A program made the position numbers and the translations under genes. From Undibacterium piscinae (lineage in GTDB: Bacteria > Pseudomonadota > Gammaproteobacteria > Burkholderiales > Burkholderiaceae_D): DNA of 64,000 nt. Under the pieces are notes generated by a model that worked only from the letters and a program-made list of their open reading frames with translations, made no database searches and was not told the origin of the DNA. The stretch is from assembly GCA_003970805.2 (NCBI GenBank), contig CP051152.1, positions 1,984,001 through 2,048,000 on the forward strand, in the 5' to 3' direction. Shown one piece after another: positions 27,156 to 35,829 of the stretch. The number at the start of each line of letters is the position of its first letter. The stretch's first letter is position 1.

Positions 27156-28358
27156 ATGCCGCACTATGTCGCCAACAAAAGCTTGCTGGCTCACCCCCGC
27201 AGCCTGATACTGCTGGCTCTGCTAATGTTAGCGTTTCCCTTTTTTGCCGCCCAGTTCGGCAATGCATGGGTGCGCATCATGGATCTGGCCTTGTTGTATA
27301 TCATGCTGGCCCTGGGTCTAAACATCGTGGTTGGTTTCGCCGGCCTGCTCGACCTCGGTTACATCGCCTTCTATGCACTGGGCGCGTATATGACGGCACT
27401 GCTGGCCTCACCCCAATTTGCGCTGGTACTCGAATCCATCGTCAACCACTATCCGCTGCTAGGGAAGAGTTTGCTGTGGTTATGCGGGCCTGAGATTGCG
27501 CAAAACGGCATCCATTTATCGGTATTCTTTATCGTTCCGCTAGGCGCCGCCTTAGCGGCATTTTTCGGCGCTTTGCTGGGTGCGCCTACGCTCAAACTGC
27601 GCGGTGATTACCTGGCCGTGGTGACGCTGGGCTTTGGTGAAATCATCCGTATCTTTATCAACAACCTCAATGCCCCTATCAACCTCACCGATGGTCCGCG
27701 CGGCATCAATATGATAGACCCTATCCGTATTTTCGGGATCTCGCTGGCGGGCGAACCAGGCTCGGGCGCCAATCTGAATCTGGCCGGATATTCTATGCCC
27801 TCGGTGAATGCCTATTACTTCTTATTTCTATTTTTGTGCGTAGTGATCGCCGTCGTCTCTATACGTCTACAAAACTCGCGCTTGGGGCGAGCCTTTGTGG
27901 CAATCCGCGAAGATGAAATCGCCGCGATGGCGATGGGTATTAACACCCGCAATATTAAATTGCTCGCCTTTGCGTTGGGGGCCTCTTTTGGCGGCGTGGC
28001 CGGGGCCATGTTTGCCTCGTTTCAAGGCTTTATTTCGCCAGAATCTTTTTCGCTGAGCGAATCGATCACGGTACTGTCTATGGTGGTGCTGGGCGGCATG
28101 GGGCATATACCCGGCGTTATCCTGGGTGCGATCTTACTCGCTGCTTTGCCAGAAATTTTGCGCTACCTGGTTGAACCGATACAGCTGCATGTATTCGGGC
28201 AGGTAGTGATAGAAGTCGAAGTCTTACGTCAATTGCTGATGGGGATGACGATGGTCCTCATCATGCTGAAACGCCCTTGCGGCCTATGGCCCAGCCCCAG
28301 ACATGAAGATCGCCTAGTTCCAGAACCAGATCTAGCCACGTGCAGGTCAGCGCCCTAA
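27156..28358 (+). CDS. Branched-chain amino acid ABC transporter permease, LivM type (orphan)
   Basis: A 400-residue membrane protein with the LivM signature (LALLYIMLALGLNIVVGFAGLLDLGYIAFYALGAYMTALL), the cytoplasmic EAA-like loop (RLGRAFVAIREDEIAAMAMGINTRNIKLLAFALGASFGGVAGAMFASFQGFISPESF) and GGMGHIPGVILGAILLAALPEILR. AGGGAAA precedes the start. A working importer also needs LivH, LivG, LivF and a binding protein; none is adjacent, so this is either an orphan component or the remainder of a lost operon. Three bases after its stop begins a decayed piece of a LysE gene. Confidence 0.9.
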   Translation: MPHYVANKSLLAHPRSLILLALLMLAFPFFAAQFGNAWVRIMDLALLYIMLALGLNIVVGFAGLLDLGYIAFYALGAYMTALLASPQFALVLESIVNHYPLLGKSLLWLCGPEIAQNGIHLSVFFIVPLGAALAAFFGALLGAPTLKLRGDYLAVVTLGFGEIIRIFINNLNAPINLTDGPRGINMIDPIRIFGISLAGEPGSGANLNLAGYSMPSVNAYYFLFLFLCVVIAVVSIRLQNSRLGRAFVAIREDEIAAMAMGINTRNIKLLAFALGASFGGVAGAMFASFQGFISPESFSLSESITVLSMVVLGGMGHIPGVILGAILLAALPEILRYLVEPIQLHVFGQVVIEVEVLRQLLMGMTMVLIMLKRPCGLWPSPRHEDRLVPEPDLATCRSAP

Positions 28359-28361
28359 AAA

Positions 28362-28595
28362 ATGAGCGCTGGCTATGCGGCGCTGCTGCTGCCGGCAATA
28401 GGCTAACTGGTGAGCCTAGCATGCAATTCTATCTGAGCCTGGTTCGGGGTGGAGCTACGTGGCCTGCTACACGATCCACGCAAACAGCGCTTATTCAATC
28501 TGACTATGATTGCCACATTACTGCTGCTGGCCGGTTTATTTTTGCGCTACACGCAATCGAGTTTGCTCTTCAGTGCCAAGCAGTGGGTAGTCTAA
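28362..28595 (+). pseudogene. Decayed C-terminal third of a second LysE-type exporter gene
   Basis: One frame from 28362 reads SAGYAALLLPAIG, a TAA, LVSLACNSI, a TGA, then AWFGVELRGLLHDPRKQRLFNLTMIATLLLLAGLFLRYTQS. This parallels the intact exporter at 25450 (SASSAALLVAVVGTLVGFPCSSMWALFGVAIRGLLRDPRKQRVFNLTMGATLLMLAGLFLR) residue by residue. The TGA replaces the TGG of the intact copy. The N-terminal two thirds are missing. It starts 3 bases after the livM stop. Confidence 0.88.
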
Positions 28596-28604
28596 AAATT
28601 TATA

Positions 28605-28690
28605 TGGCATGCCGCCAAGCCGCATATTCCATGCGGGCTGCAGGCCAGGCACGCTGGAGAAGCGCATGGAATATGCGCGCTGGCAGGGTG
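28605..28690. repeat. GC-rich hairpin repeat, copy 3
   Basis: GCCGCATATTCCATGCGGGC and GCGCATGGAATATGCGC form overlapping dyads. The text matches copies at 12728 and 22527, including GGCTGCAGGCC-like and CTGGAGA motifs. The remaining bases to 28808 hold nothing recognisable. Confidence 0.65.
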
Positions 28691-28808
28691 CATTTTAAAA
28701 TTTTAAAACGCCCTAGATAAGCGAAAAATACCTTTGACGTTATTGATCCTGGTCCTCAGCTAGCCGCTACACGATTGGCTGAGGACGGTGCTGCCTATCG
28801 AGGGCTAG

Positions 28809-31800
28809 CTAGTCGGTCTGATCTTGAATTGGCACAGACTCGCTTGGCACTGGCGTTTTCACTGCGGCAGCATCGGCTTCTGGCACCAGCTTTTTGGGTT
28901 TATGCCGCCACAGACCATCGCTGCTGTAGGCGCTCCAGCCCCACTTGAGCCAAGCCAGTAAAGACCAGGCTAACCACAAGGCCCAGGCCAGCATCAGGGC
29001 GCGATACAGCATGATAGGCAGGCTGAGTACCCAGGCGCCTTGCAGCTCTTTGCCAGTTCTATCCAGATACCAATTGAGATTATTTGAACTGGAATTATTC
29101 CCCGCTACTTGCATATCTGGGTAGCCCAATAAGCCACCGCGCACCGCGTCGAATAAGATGCTTAGCATCGCCAGACTGAGTAGCAGCAAGGCCAGCTGAC
29201 GCCAGTTAAATAACCAGGTGGCACTGGTTCTGGTGTTGGCACTACTGCCCGATTCTGCCCGCGCAGCGAAGGCAAAAAACCAGATGATCACAATACTCGC
29301 GGCCCACCATTGCACCTGGGTCAGGCCAAGTACCAACAGTATCCAGTGGCGGGTTTGCAGTGGTAAGCCAGACTGTGCGCTAACGCGCCCGAGCGCCACT
29401 GCCACGACCAGTAAAATGAGCAGTTTGCCCCAAAATAATATGGCAGGACCGACACCCGGGCCGCTCGTTAGCAGCAACCAGCGATCATGTGGCATCTGCA
29501 GGCTGAGGCGGCTATTCACGCTGGCCAGATTGAGGTCTGTGCTTTGCGTGGTATAGCTCAGTGCCATGCCCTGATCGAGACGCCAGCGCACTTCGATTTC
29601 TTGTTTACCGGGCAGGATGGGCAAGATCAATTGGCGACCGTTAGCGCGTATCGGCCTGACCTGGCCGTTGATGCTCACGCTTTGTAGCACGGCGTTTGGC
29701 GGCAAGCTGATACTGTGATCGCCACCGCGGCTACTGCGCAGACTCAGTGCTAACAAATAATCGCTAGCACGCGCGCCTGGGCTCACCAGTAAGCGTGAAT
29801 GATCGATAGTCAGGGTTTGCCCGGCAATAGCTTGCGGCCGCTCTATGCGCAGTTTCAGCAGTTCGCCCGGCCATGGGTAAAACGCCAGATCGGCGTCGCT
29901 GCCAGCCGCCATCGCCACTGGTGCGATGCCATGGGCCGCAACATGCCAGATGCTAGAGGCGGCGATCAGCCAACTCTCTACCCATGCCGTATTCGGGGTC
30001 GCAGTGAGACTGAGCTCAGGCGCTTGCGCTAGCGTCGAACTCCAGCTCAGACTAGTCGCTTGTGGACCGAGATTGACTAAGACCTTACCATCTTTAACGA
30101 TGATCCCGGCACTGGTCACCGCCTCGCCGGGCAATAAGGGGATCTCGACCAGAGCTGGCACACCAAGCGGTGAATCTCTTTGCACCGTGGTCTCTACACT
30201 CCAGAGTAAATCAAGTGCCAGCCGTCTTTGCACCCGCAACAAAGGCGGTAGAGGCTGGGCCTCGCCTATGCTGCCAGCCTTGATGCGGCGCGACAGTTGC
30301 AGAGTATCGGCGGCACCGTTGTCGTCCGAGATACCGGCCACATCCCAGCCATCGGCATTGATATCGACGCGTCTTGGTTTGCGCGGCAAGGGTAATTGCA
30401 GGGTATCGCGATTACTCAGCTCACCGATCAGCTCTAGCCTATGTTTACCAGCGGCAGCCAGCAACCACAGACCACCTTGTGCATCCTTTTGTACATAGGC
30501 GATTTTGCCATCGACCCTCGCCTCGTGCGGCAACCATTGCTTGGCGCCGCCCGGCAAGGGCACTGCGCTGTCGATCGCGGCATCGATCTCTAGACTGAGT
30601 CTAAGCGTGCTGCCACTTAATTGCAGCGAGAGTCGGGAAATATCCACGCACTCAGGCAGGCAATCGGCCGGGCGCGTGAGCTTCTCGCGCAATTCATCGA
30701 GTTGCTCGGTACTAGGCGACTGCGCTTGTGCCTGGCCGCTAGCGAGCGCTATCAGTACCACGCTCAGCACGGGCACGAAGACTGCAATTGTAGGTATCAA
30801 GTGCGCCGATTTAAAACCGCTGGTAGGAGGCTGTGCTGGCGCACCCGCAGACCCGGCATCCGAGTCATCCGGCGCACCTTTGCGTTTGCCTATTTCTGCT
30901 ACACACCACAGCAATAAACCCAGACACAGCAAGCGCAACAACACCACCAGCTTATTCATCCATGGCGAGAGTAGCCACAGATCGAGTTGCTGATCCTGAC
31001 GCACTGGGCCATCCCAAGTCAGTCTATAAGTATTCCAGCTCCAGTCCGGCAAACCTGGGCCGGTTTGCACTCTGGCGTTGGGATCTATGCTTTGATAGTT
31101 CTGTATCTTTGCTGGCGAAGCTGAAGCTGATGCCGCATAGAGCTTGGACTTCAAGGCCAGCGATCCGGCCACCCGTACCGAAGCATCCCGTTTGCCTTGC
31201 TCACCCTCCTCCACCATAGCCTTATCTTCACTGATACTCACCTCCGGTGCGGTGGCCACTTCGATGGCCGCTGCCACGGGCGCCGCCACTGCTAGCGCTG
31301 CCGGCGCAGCATGCTGATTAAAACTCATATTCGTGCCATATTCTAAAACCGGATACAAAGCACCACGCACTTGTGCCGTGGCAAACACCAGACTGCTAAT
31401 GAACAAAACAAATAGGCTAAGCCTTTGCGCCCACAGCATGCCGTCTTTAAAGCGCCCTGCCGGTAACACCCGCATCAATGCCACCGTCGCCAGCAAGACC
31501 AACCACAGATAGCGTGGCGCATCGACTTCCTGATACGTCAAGACCAGCAAGATTAATGCAAGCGCGCCCCACTTGCGGCCCCATAACTGGCCGACCGCCA
31601 AGGCGATCATCAGCACCACAAAAAAGTCGAGCAAGTTCCAGGCCGAGAGCCAGGCGCCTTGCGCATGATCGGCACCGCCTGCATGCAGCAGACGCCAGCC
31701 GGCAGGTAGCGATAAATTCATGCTGAGATTATCCACATCATGCAGCCAACCCAAAGCGGGCAGAGTATGACTAGCCTTAGGTAGCACACTGTCTGCGCTC

Positions 31801-33092
31801 ATGATCAAACGGCCACGCTTGACTTCTACCCCAGCCAGATTATCACTGCCACGCGTAATCAATTGATCCTGACCTGCGATATCGACGCGTCCTAATTGCG
31901 CCAGACCACCCATATTCAAACGTGAAGCGAGACTGATATCGCCCTGCAGTCTGTCATTGATCGTGATAGAGGCACCGTCAAAACTCATCCATAGCTGCCG
32001 CTCCAGCGCCAGCTTATCCGGTGCTGGCTCGCTATCGCCACGTCGGATTTCTTTCAGGCCGAAACTACTCTCGGCACGCATCAAAAACGCGGGCAGACTG
32101 CGCCACTCAGACGGCAAACTGGTTTGCTGCGGATCGACCGCTTCTGGCCCGAACACGCTGACGCTACGCAACAAGGGCGCGGCTTGAAACACCCAGACTT
32201 CTTCATTCGCCAGCAAAGCGGCTGGACTTAGGGGCGTTGCTGCTGGCGTTGCTGCTGGCAAGCTCAAGGCTGGCACCAGGCCCGGATGACGCGCTAACAC
32301 TTGTATGTCCCAGACCCCGGCGCGCGCTTGCACTTTGAGACTGCCGTCGGCCTCTAGGCTGACGGGAAGTAATGCGCTCACTTGTTTAGGAATCATACCG
32401 GCCAGCACCGCCCGCCCGAGTATCAGCTCACGATTTTTGCCCGAGACTTCCAGTCGCAAGCGCGTCTCCACTTGCAAAGGAACTCCATCGATGATTTTTC
32501 TAAATACCCTTACCTGAGCTTGTTCTTCGCCTTCGCTATCGGTCTTGCGCTGCAACCAGAGCCGATTGCTCTCATCGCGCACCGGCAGATTGATCAGCTG
32601 TCCATTCAGTTCCAGGCGCAAGATCCCGGCCGTCGGCGGCAAGGCTAAAGATTCGGGCAAACGACTCCAGTAAAAGCGCCCGCTCAGTCTATGGCTGCCA
32701 ACGCTTAGCTTGATCGAGGGTAAACCGTCACGACTAAGCACGGCACTGAGCTTGCCATCCACGCTCAACTCTTGCGGCCATTGCTGCTCATCCCCTGGCA
32801 AGATTAACCAGCTATCTTGATACACCACCCAGTCTTGCGTGAAAGTGGCACCGCTCGCGCCCGCCTTCAATTCTAAAGTGCCGCCCCAGGCACACTGGCG
32901 CGTATTCACATCATTGAATTGATGAGGACAAGTGGCGTCAGGCACGCTATCGAGTACCCAGGGCACCCAGGACTTGAGCGGGTCGGGAATCGCGCTACGC
33001 GGGAACTCGGCAGCACCGGCAGTGGCGACTGCAGCCAGATTGAGCAGTAAGCTAAAGATCAAGGCGACTAGGCCTATCCAATTTTTAAGCAT
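28809..33092 (-). CDS. Very large two-halved membrane protein of unknown function
   Basis: A 1427-residue protein I do not recognise. It has an N-terminal signal or anchor (residues about 6-28). A beta-rich exported region follows to about 470, then hydrophobic segments around 480-570 (LLDFFVVLMIALAVGQLWG, LWLVLLATVALMRVL, LFVLFISSLVFATA) and a linker with two more at about 710-790. A second beta-rich region and another hydrophobic cluster (about 1215-1390) complete it. The halves look homologous: LPGDEQQWPQELSVDGK near 97 parallels LPGGAKQWLPHEARVDGK near 844. The phrase NLSLPAGWRLLHAG before the first membrane cluster parallels RLSLQMPHDRWLLLTSG before the second. It stands alone, with no operon partner. 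Confidence 0.75.
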   Translation of the reverse strand: MLKNWIGLVALIFSLLLNLAAVATAGAAEFPRSAIPDPLKSWVPWVLDSVPDATCPHQFNDVNTRQCAWGGTLELKAGASGATFTQDWVVYQDSWLILPGDEQQWPQELSVDGKLSAVLSRDGLPSIKLSVGSHRLSGRFYWSRLPESLALPPTAGILRLELNGQLINLPVRDESNRLWLQRKTDSEGEEQAQVRVFRKIIDGVPLQVETRLRLEVSGKNRELILGRAVLAGMIPKQVSALLPVSLEADGSLKVQARAGVWDIQVLARHPGLVPALSLPAATPAATPLSPAALLANEEVWVFQAAPLLRSVSVFGPEAVDPQQTSLPSEWRSLPAFLMRAESSFGLKEIRRGDSEPAPDKLALERQLWMSFDGASITINDRLQGDISLASRLNMGGLAQLGRVDIAGQDQLITRGSDNLAGVEVKRGRLIMSADSVLPKASHTLPALGWLHDVDNLSMNLSLPAGWRLLHAGGADHAQGAWLSAWNLLDFFVVLMIALAVGQLWGRKWGALALILLVLTYQEVDAPRYLWLVLLATVALMRVLPAGRFKDGMLWAQRLSLFVLFISSLVFATAQVRGALYPVLEYGTNMSFNQHAAPAALAVAAPVAAAIEVATAPEVSISEDKAMVEEGEQGKRDASVRVAGSLALKSKLYAASASASPAKIQNYQSIDPNARVQTGPGLPDWSWNTYRLTWDGPVRQDQQLDLWLLSPWMNKLVVLLRLLCLGLLLWCVAEIGKRKGAPDDSDAGSAGAPAQPPTSGFKSAHLIPTIAVFVPVLSVVLIALASGQAQAQSPSTEQLDELREKLTRPADCLPECVDISRLSLQLSGSTLRLSLEIDAAIDSAVPLPGGAKQWLPHEARVDGKIAYVQKDAQGGLWLLAAAGKHRLELIGELSNRDTLQLPLPRKPRRVDINADGWDVAGISDDNGAADTLQLSRRIKAGSIGEAQPLPPLLRVQRRLALDLLWSVETTVQRDSPLGVPALVEIPLLPGEAVTSAGIIVKDGKVLVNLGPQATSLSWSSTLAQAPELSLTATPNTAWVESWLIAASSIWHVAAHGIAPVAMAAGSDADLAFYPWPGELLKLRIERPQAIAGQTLTIDHSRLLVSPGARASDYLLALSLRSSRGGDHSISLPPNAVLQSVSINGQVRPIRANGRQLILPILPGKQEIEVRWRLDQGMALSYTTQSTDLNLASVNSRLSLQMPHDRWLLLTSGPGVGPAILFWGKLLILLVVAVALGRVSAQSGLPLQTRHWILLVLGLTQVQWWAASIVIIWFFAFAARAESGSSANTRTSATWLFNWRQLALLLLSLAMLSILFDAVRGGLLGYPDMQVAGNNSSSNNLNWYLDRTGKELQGAWVLSLPIMLYRALMLAWALWLAWSLLAWLKWGWSAYSSDGLWRHKPKKLVPEADAAAVKTPVPSESVPIQDQTD

Positions 33093-33271
33093 ATTTATTC
33101 CAGGTAGTCAGACTCGATTGATCTGGGGTGGGCGCGGCCAGCAAGCTAGCGACGCAGGCTCTGGTGTAGATTGAGGAAGATTATAAAGGGCTTCATGCTC
33201 ATTTTTTGCAAACCACACAACAAAAATAGCCGAAACAACATTCAGAATAGGCTGCAAAACTGCTACACAAG
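33093..33271. other. Intergenic region upstream of the giant membrane protein
   Basis: About 180 bases with no gene-like frame and no clear hairpin; it should hold the promoter for the large minus-strand gene. Confidence 0.4.
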
Positions 33272-33480
33272 ATTACTGTTCAGCCCGTTATATCAAACCC
33301 TTCTCAGCCGTCACGGGAGAAGGGTTGGGATGAGGGTGGGTCCGAAATAAGCGCATATTGATTTTTCATGGGTTAAGCGTATCAGCTATTGAAGGCAAGC
33401 GTTACTTTTTTCAATCACCCTCACCCCGGCCCTCTCCCGCCAGCGGGCGAGGGGGGGGTAATTGCTGGCTGAACAGTTAC
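33272..33480. mobile_element. IS66-like non-autonomous element 3, abutting the hydroxyproline operon
   Basis: A 209-bp segment with ends ATTACTGTTCAGCC (33272-33285; two changes from the family end) and GGCTGAACAGTTAC (33467-33480). The interior aligns with element 2, including both REP-like hairpins and the text GGCAAGCGTTAC. Flanking octamers TACACAAG and CAGGCAAG agree at 5 of 8 positions, so any target duplication has decayed. Its right edge is 23 bases before the epimerase start codon. Confidence 0.78.
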
Positions 33481-33503
33481 CAGGCAAGGCAGATTTATAA
33501 GCT

Positions 33504-34466
33504 ATGTCTATGAAGCCCGCAAAAATACACATCATAGACTCCCATACCGGCGGTGAACCTACCCGCCTGATCGTGGACGGCGGCCCTGAGCTAGGCACAG
33601 GCCCATTGGCACAGCGGTTGGAACTGTTCAAGGAAAAGTTTGACCATTTCCGCAGCGCTACCGTATGCGAGCCGCGCGGCTCAGACGTGCTGGTCGGCGC
33701 GCTGGCGTGCACGCCGCATGACCCCTCCTGCACCGCCGGCGTAATCTTTTTCAACAACGTCGGTTACCTCGGCATGTGCGGTCACGGCATGATAGGTTTT
33801 ATCGCGACACTGGCCTATCAGGGCAAGATCACCTTAGGGCGCCATCGTATAGAAACGCCGGTCGGTGTGGTTGAGACCGAATTGCACACCGACCAAAGCG
33901 TTACCGTGCATAACGTTCCGGCCTACCGTCACCTTAAAAATGTTCAGGTGCAGGTAGCTGGTCATGGCAGTATCACTGGTGATGTGGCATGGGGCGGTAA
34001 CTGGTTTTTCCTGTGCGCCGATCACGGCCAGGACTTGCGCATCGCCAATGTCGATGCCTTGAGCGATTTCGGCTGGCGCATCAGACAAGCGCTGGAAGCG
34101 GCGGATATCCGCGGCGCTGACGGCGCTGAGATTGACCATATAGAATTATTTAGCGCCCCGATGTCAGCGGCAAACGATAGCCGCAATTTTGTATTGTGCC
34201 CGGGCAAAGCCTATGACCGCTCACCCTGCGGTACCGGCACCAGCGCCAAACTGGCGTGTCTGGCGGCCGACGGCAAACTGGCCGAAGGCCAGCTCTGGCA
34301 TCAGGAAAGCATCATAGGCAGCGTATTTGAAGGCAGCTACCGCATTCTGGAAAATTCTCCCGCGCAGAAAATTCTGCCTAGCATCAAGGGCACCGCCTTT
34401 GTCAATGCCGAGGCCGCACTACTGCTCGACGAGCGCGATCCTTTTATCTGGGGCATCGCTAAGTGA
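33504..34466 (+). CDS. lhpA: 4-Hydroxyproline 2-epimerase (proline racemase family)
   Basis: A 320-residue enzyme of the proline racemase superfamily. The two catalytic cysteines are in [15 protein letters not shown] and [14 protein letters not shown]; having both, rather than Thr at one site, indicates an epimerase or racemase and not a dehydratase. [17 protein letters not shown] is the typical N-terminal block. The neighbours (D-amino-acid-type dehydrogenase, pyrroline-hydroxycarboxylate deaminase and semialdehyde dehydrogenase homologues) fix the role as trans-4-hydroxy-L-proline to cis-4-hydroxy-D-proline. The end overlaps the next gene by 4 nt. The promoter must lie in, or across, the mobile element immediately upstream. 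Confidence 0.93.
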   Translation: MSMKPAKIHIIDSHTGGEPTRLIVDGGPELGTGPLAQRLELFKEKFDHFRSATVCEPRGSDVLVGALACTPHDPSCTAGVIFFNNVGYLGMCGHGMIGFIATLAYQGKITLGRHRIETPVGVVETELHTDQSVTVHNVPAYRHLKNVQVQVAGHGSITGDVAWGGNWFFLCADHGQDLRIANVDALSDFGWRIRQALEAADIRGADGAEIDHIELFSAPMSAANDSRNFVLCPGKAYDRSPCGTGTSAKLACLAADGKLAEGQLWHQESIIGSVFEGSYRILENSPAQKILPSIKGTAFVNAEAALLLDERDPFIWGIAK

Positions 34467-35581
34467 ATACCGTTATTGTGGTTGGTGCCGGCATCATAGG
34501 TGCAGCCTGCGCGGCGGCCTTAGCCAGCCGCGGCTTGCACGTCACCATCATAGAACCGGGCTGCATAGGTGGCGGTGCCACTGCCGCCGGCATGGGGCAT
34601 CTGGTGGTCATGGATGATAATGCAGCCGAATTGGCACTGAGCAGCTACTCGCTGGAACTCTGGCGCAAGCTGGTCGCCAGCAATCCCGGCGGGCATGAAT
34701 ACTCAGGCTGCGGCACCATCTGGGTCGCCACCGACGAGGAAGAGATGGCAGCGGCACGCCTCAAGCGGGACTGTTTGCTGGCACACGGCATTGCCTGCGA
34801 AATGCTGGATGCGGCGACGCTGGAAACAGCCGAGCCAGCCTTGCGCAAAGGTCTGGCAGGCGGCCTGCTGGTCAATGGCGACGCGCTAGTCTATCCGCCC
34901 AAGAGCGCTCAAATTTTGCTTGATCAGGCGCTCGCCAACGGTGCCACCCTGATCCGGGGTGAAGTCAGCGCGCTAGTGCCCGGTGGTGTACAACTGACCG
35001 ACGGACGCACCTGCATTGCCTCCGAAACCGTGATTGCCAACGGTATAGGCGCAGCCGCGCTGTTGCCGGAACTGCCTTTGCGTTATAAAAAAGGCCATCT
35101 GCTGATCACCGAACGTTATCCCGACTTGATCCGCCATCAACTGGTGGAACTGGGCTATATCAAGAGTGCCCATGCCTCCGACGGTGATTCGGTTGCCTTT
35201 AATTTGCAGCCGCGCCCTACCGGACAAATCCTGATAGGCTCGTCGCGCCAGTTTGATGTGCGCGACAAGGCGGTAGAAACCGCCATGCTAAGCAAGATGC
35301 TGCAGCATGCAAAGCAATTCGTGCCTGAGCTGGGCAGCTTAAAAGCGCTGCGCAGCTGGACCGGTTTTCGCGCCGCCAGCCCCGATGGTTTGCCGCTGAT
35401 AGGCCCCCACCCTGAGCGAGCCCATGTATGGCTCGCCTGCGGTCACGAAGGTCTGGGCATCACCACCTCACTCGCCACTGCCGAACTACTGGCAGACCAA
35501 TTATGCGGGCAAAGCTGCGCGATTGCGCCGGCACCGTATTTGCCTTCGCGTTTAAATTTAAGCTTAAAGTCTGCAGCATGA
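34463..35581 (+). CDS. FAD-dependent D-hydroxyproline dehydrogenase subunit (DAO family)
   Basis: A 372-residue flavoprotein with an N-terminal Rossmann motif ([30 protein letters not shown]) and the D-amino-acid-oxidase fold ([21 protein letters not shown] segment, [41 protein letters not shown]). It overlaps the genes on both sides by 4 nt (ATGA), so it is translated with the epimerase and the iron-sulfur subunit. In Pseudomonas a hetero-oligomeric enzyme (LhpB/E/F) oxidises cis-4-hydroxy-D-proline; this is the DAO-like subunit. Membrane or quinone coupling cannot be seen. Confidence 0.9.
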   Translation: MNTVIVVGAGIIGAACAAALASRGLHVTIIEPGCIGGGATAAGMGHLVVMDDNAAELALSSYSLELWRKLVASNPGGHEYSGCGTIWVATDEEEMAAARLKRDCLLAHGIACEMLDAATLETAEPALRKGLAGGLLVNGDALVYPPKSAQILLDQALANGATLIRGEVSALVPGGVQLTDGRTCIASETVIANGIGAAALLPELPLRYKKGHLLITERYPDLIRHQLVELGYIKSAHASDGDSVAFNLQPRPTGQILIGSSRQFDVRDKAVETAMLSKMLQHAKQFVPELGSLKALRSWTGFRAASPDGLPLIGPHPERAHVWLACGHEGLGITTSLATAELLADQLCGQSCAIAPAPYLPSRLNLSLKSAA

Positions 35582-35829
35582 ACCCCATGATTTCCGTCAA
35601 CATCAACGGCCAGATCAGTCTGGTAAAAAAAGACATCAGTGTCGCCGCCGCCCTCGCCATCAGCGGCAATCCGGGTACCCGGATTTCTGTCAGCGGACAG
35701 CCGCGGGCACCGCTCTGTGGCATGGGTGTTTGTCAGGAGTGCCGCGTCAGCATCAACGGCATCGCACATCAACTGGCCTGCCAGACCATGTGTCAGCCGG
35801 GTATGCAGATAGTGACGGGCCAAGCATGA
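35578..35829 (+). CDS. Small (2Fe-2S) subunit of D-hydroxyproline dehydrogenase
   Basis: An 83-residue protein with the plant-type 2Fe-2S cysteine pattern CGMGVCQECRVSI plus a later Cys (LACQTMCQ), resembling HcnA and the small subunits of opine/D-hydroxyproline dehydrogenases. The start is the ATG overlapping the upstream stop; a longer in-frame start would run back inside the previous gene. It is translationally coupled on both sides. Confidence 0.88.
   Translation: MNPMISVNINGQISLVKKDISVAAALAISGNPGTRISVSGQPRAPLCGMGVCQECRVSINGIAHQLACQTMCQPGMQIVTGQA

Noticed and set aside
28340..28720. 126-codon plus-strand frame after livM as a small gene
   Set aside because: It is out of frame with the LysE-like remnant that explains the sequence, and its product resembles nothing.
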